5,164 nt of DNA from an uncultured Eggerthellaceae bacterium (lineage in GTDB: Bacteria > Actinomycetota > Coriobacteriia > Coriobacteriales > Eggerthellaceae): assembly GCA_934630905.1 (NCBI GenBank), contig CAKTXN010000122.1, positions 1-5,164 on the forward strand, given 5' to 3'. The translations under genes and the position numbers were made by a program. Numbering within the stretch: the stretch's first letter is position 1; every line of letters begins with the position of its first letter. Positions 4,174-5,164 of the stretch are shown here, in pieces. The notes below the pieces were generated by a model. That model saw nothing but the letters and a program-made list of their open reading frames with translations, did not search any database and was not told the origin of the DNA.

Positions 4174-5164
4174 ATGAAGCTTGTCCGAAACGGGCTGTTT
4201 CTTGGTAAGGTTCAGTATTGTTGGGTAATTGCTGTTTGTTGCGGTTTGCTTCAGGCGTTTGGCATGGGTCTTGTGCTGAACTGCAGTAGCTTGTTTTATG
4301 TGTTTATCTGTGAGGATATGGGCTTCTTAAGGGCTGATATCTCCACGTATATGACGGGGTATTTTCTAGGAACGACCATTGTTACCCCAATCGCTGGCTT
4401 CCTGCTTTCGAAGCTTGATATTAGAAAAGTAATGACTGTTGCTATATGCATTCTGTCGGCATCCGTTGTTGCGATGAGTACGTACACCGAAATATGGCAA
4501 TGGCAGATTTCCGGCTTTTTGGTTGGGTCGGCGGGCTCGTGCATTTTTGTTTTACCAAGTGCGTCGATGGTTGGAAACTGGTTCGTGAAACGGCGCGGAA
4601 CCGTTTATGGCATTGTTATGGCCTGTTCGAGTATTTCTGCGGCGTTTTTTGCTCCGATTCTTAACCATATTATTACTGAATTCGGTTGGCGAACGGGGTA
4701 TTTGTTCGTTGGGATCATGGCCTTTGTCGTCATTTTGCCTTGTTGCTTCTTATTCAGGTATCGTCCCTCCGATCTTGGGTGCAAGCCGTATGGTGGTGAC
4801 GGTTTGGATGAGGAGTTAACCGATAAGCAAAAGAGCGGCGTGAGAACAAAAGTTGCTGTTGCTTCTGTTTCGTTCTGGTGTCTTTTTATGTTTGCCGGCA
4901 TTGCGTCGTTCAACCATGGTGGGGTCGAGCAGCATATTCCCGGTTATATGGTCCAGATTGGATTGGGGACTGCTTTTGGTGCGACGGTGGTTTCAGCTCA
5001 GTCCGCAGGAAGCGTTGCTGATAAGTTCATCATGGGTTGGCTTAATGACAAGATTGGCGTGCAGAAAACCACGATTGTCGAACTCATTGTGATTATGCTG
5101 GGGCTTGCTGGTTTTATTTTCACGCGAGAGCCGATTCTGCTCATTTTGTCCGCGGTGGCGTTTG
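4174..5164 (+). CDS. MFS transporter, oxalate/formate-antiporter-like (OFA type), 3' end cut by the window
   Basis: The frame runs from ATG 4174 (Shine-Dalgarno GGAGGT at 4163-4168) through 330 codons to the window edge without a stop. An MFS protein of this type usually has about 400-430 residues, so the last two or three helices are missing. Seen in the protein: a first helix near 15-37; GFLLSKLDIRKVM (75-87), a degenerate motif A in the helix 2-3 loop; GNWFVKRRGTVYGIVMA (134-150), the loop and helix-5 start typical of OFA/monocarboxylate-type carriers; GWRTGYLFVG (171-180); a hydrophilic central loop (about 196-225, with PSDLGCKPYGG); and a well-kept second motif A, GWLNDKIGVQK (288-298). 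EQHIPGYM (252-259) is also usual in this group. Established: relatives carry small organic anions such as oxalate, formate or other carboxylates; the actual substrate here is unknown. It shares no obvious similarity in detail with the upstream MFS protein and uses rarer codons (AGA, AGG, CGA, TTA, CTA, ATA). Confidence 0.9.
   Translation, partial: MKLVRNGLFLGKVQYCWVIAVCCGLLQAFGMGLVLNCSSLFYVFICEDMGFLRADISTYMTGYFLGTTIVTPIAGFLLSKLDIRKVMTVAICILSASVVAMSTYTEIWQWQISGFLVGSAGSCIFVLPSASMVGNWFVKRRGTVYGIVMACSSISAAFFAPILNHIITEFGWRTGYLFVGIMAFVVILPCCFLFRYRPSDLGCKPYGGDGLDEELTDKQKSGVRTKVAVASVSFWCLFMFAGIASFNHGGVEQHIPGYMVQIGLGTAFGATVVSAQSAGSVADKFIMGWLNDKIGVQKTTIVELIVIMLGLAGFIFTREPILLILSAVAF

Noticed and set aside
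4296..4913. Minus-strand and alternate-frame open frames inside the second MFS gene
   Set aside because: They all overlap the continuous 330-codon MFS frame that begins at 4174, which has clear family motifs; the others show none.
1..5164. CRISPR arrays, tRNA/rRNA genes, insertion sequences, attachment sites
   Set aside because: I saw no regularly spaced repeats, no cloverleaf-like segments, no transposase or integrase motifs and no long terminal inverted repeats in the window.

Overview
The window holds five plus-strand genes, two of them cut by the window edges, in two blocks. It looks like part of a respiratory or anaerobic-reductase region from an anaerobic actinobacterium of the Coriobacteriia (Eggerthellaceae-like). 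This assignment is inferred. It rests on the style of the molybdopterin enzyme, its very small Fe-S partner and the MFS transporters, a combination these gut anaerobes carry in many copies. The base composition looks close to balanced, lower than many described Eggerthellaceae, so I do not name a genus.

Block 1 (1-3520). The C-terminal 544 residues of a large molybdopterin-dependent oxidoreductase (1-1635) are followed after 35 nt by a 117-residue [4Fe-4S] ferredoxin-like subunit (1671-2024). A 224-nt intergenic region follows. It contains a strong stem-loop whose T-tract faces the minus strand, a good sigma70-type promoter (TTGTCA, 16 nt, TCTAAT) with a perfect short palindrome inside its spacer, a second palindrome in the predicted leader, and a strong ribosome binding site. 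These lead into a complete 423-residue 12-TM MFS transporter (2249-3520). The most economical reading is a cytoplasmic two-subunit molybdoenzyme that acts on a small organic, probably aromatic, substrate, with a separately promoted transporter for substrate or product. Its resemblance is to the catechol dehydroxylase / pyrogallol transhydroxylase branch of the DMSO reductase superfamily. No membrane anchor subunit is visible. The substrate cannot be read from the sequence.

Block 2 (3681-5164). A 158-residue protein with two predicted TM helices and a charged C-terminal tail starts at TTG (3681-4157). After 16 nt it is followed by the first 330 residues of a second, unrelated MFS transporter of the oxalate/formate-antiporter-like type (4174 to the window end). 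The two are probably co-transcribed and perhaps translationally coupled. Block 1 genes use almost only CGT/CGC for arginine and avoid TTA, CTA, TCA and ATA codons. Block 2 genes use AGA, AGG, CGA, TTA, CTA and ATA freely. Block 1 is therefore probably the highly expressed one.

The 160-nt gap between the blocks contains an unusual arrangement: one anti-Shine-Dalgarno segment that can pair with either of two downstream AAGGAGG copies. I see no tRNA, rRNA, CRISPR, insertion sequence or origin.
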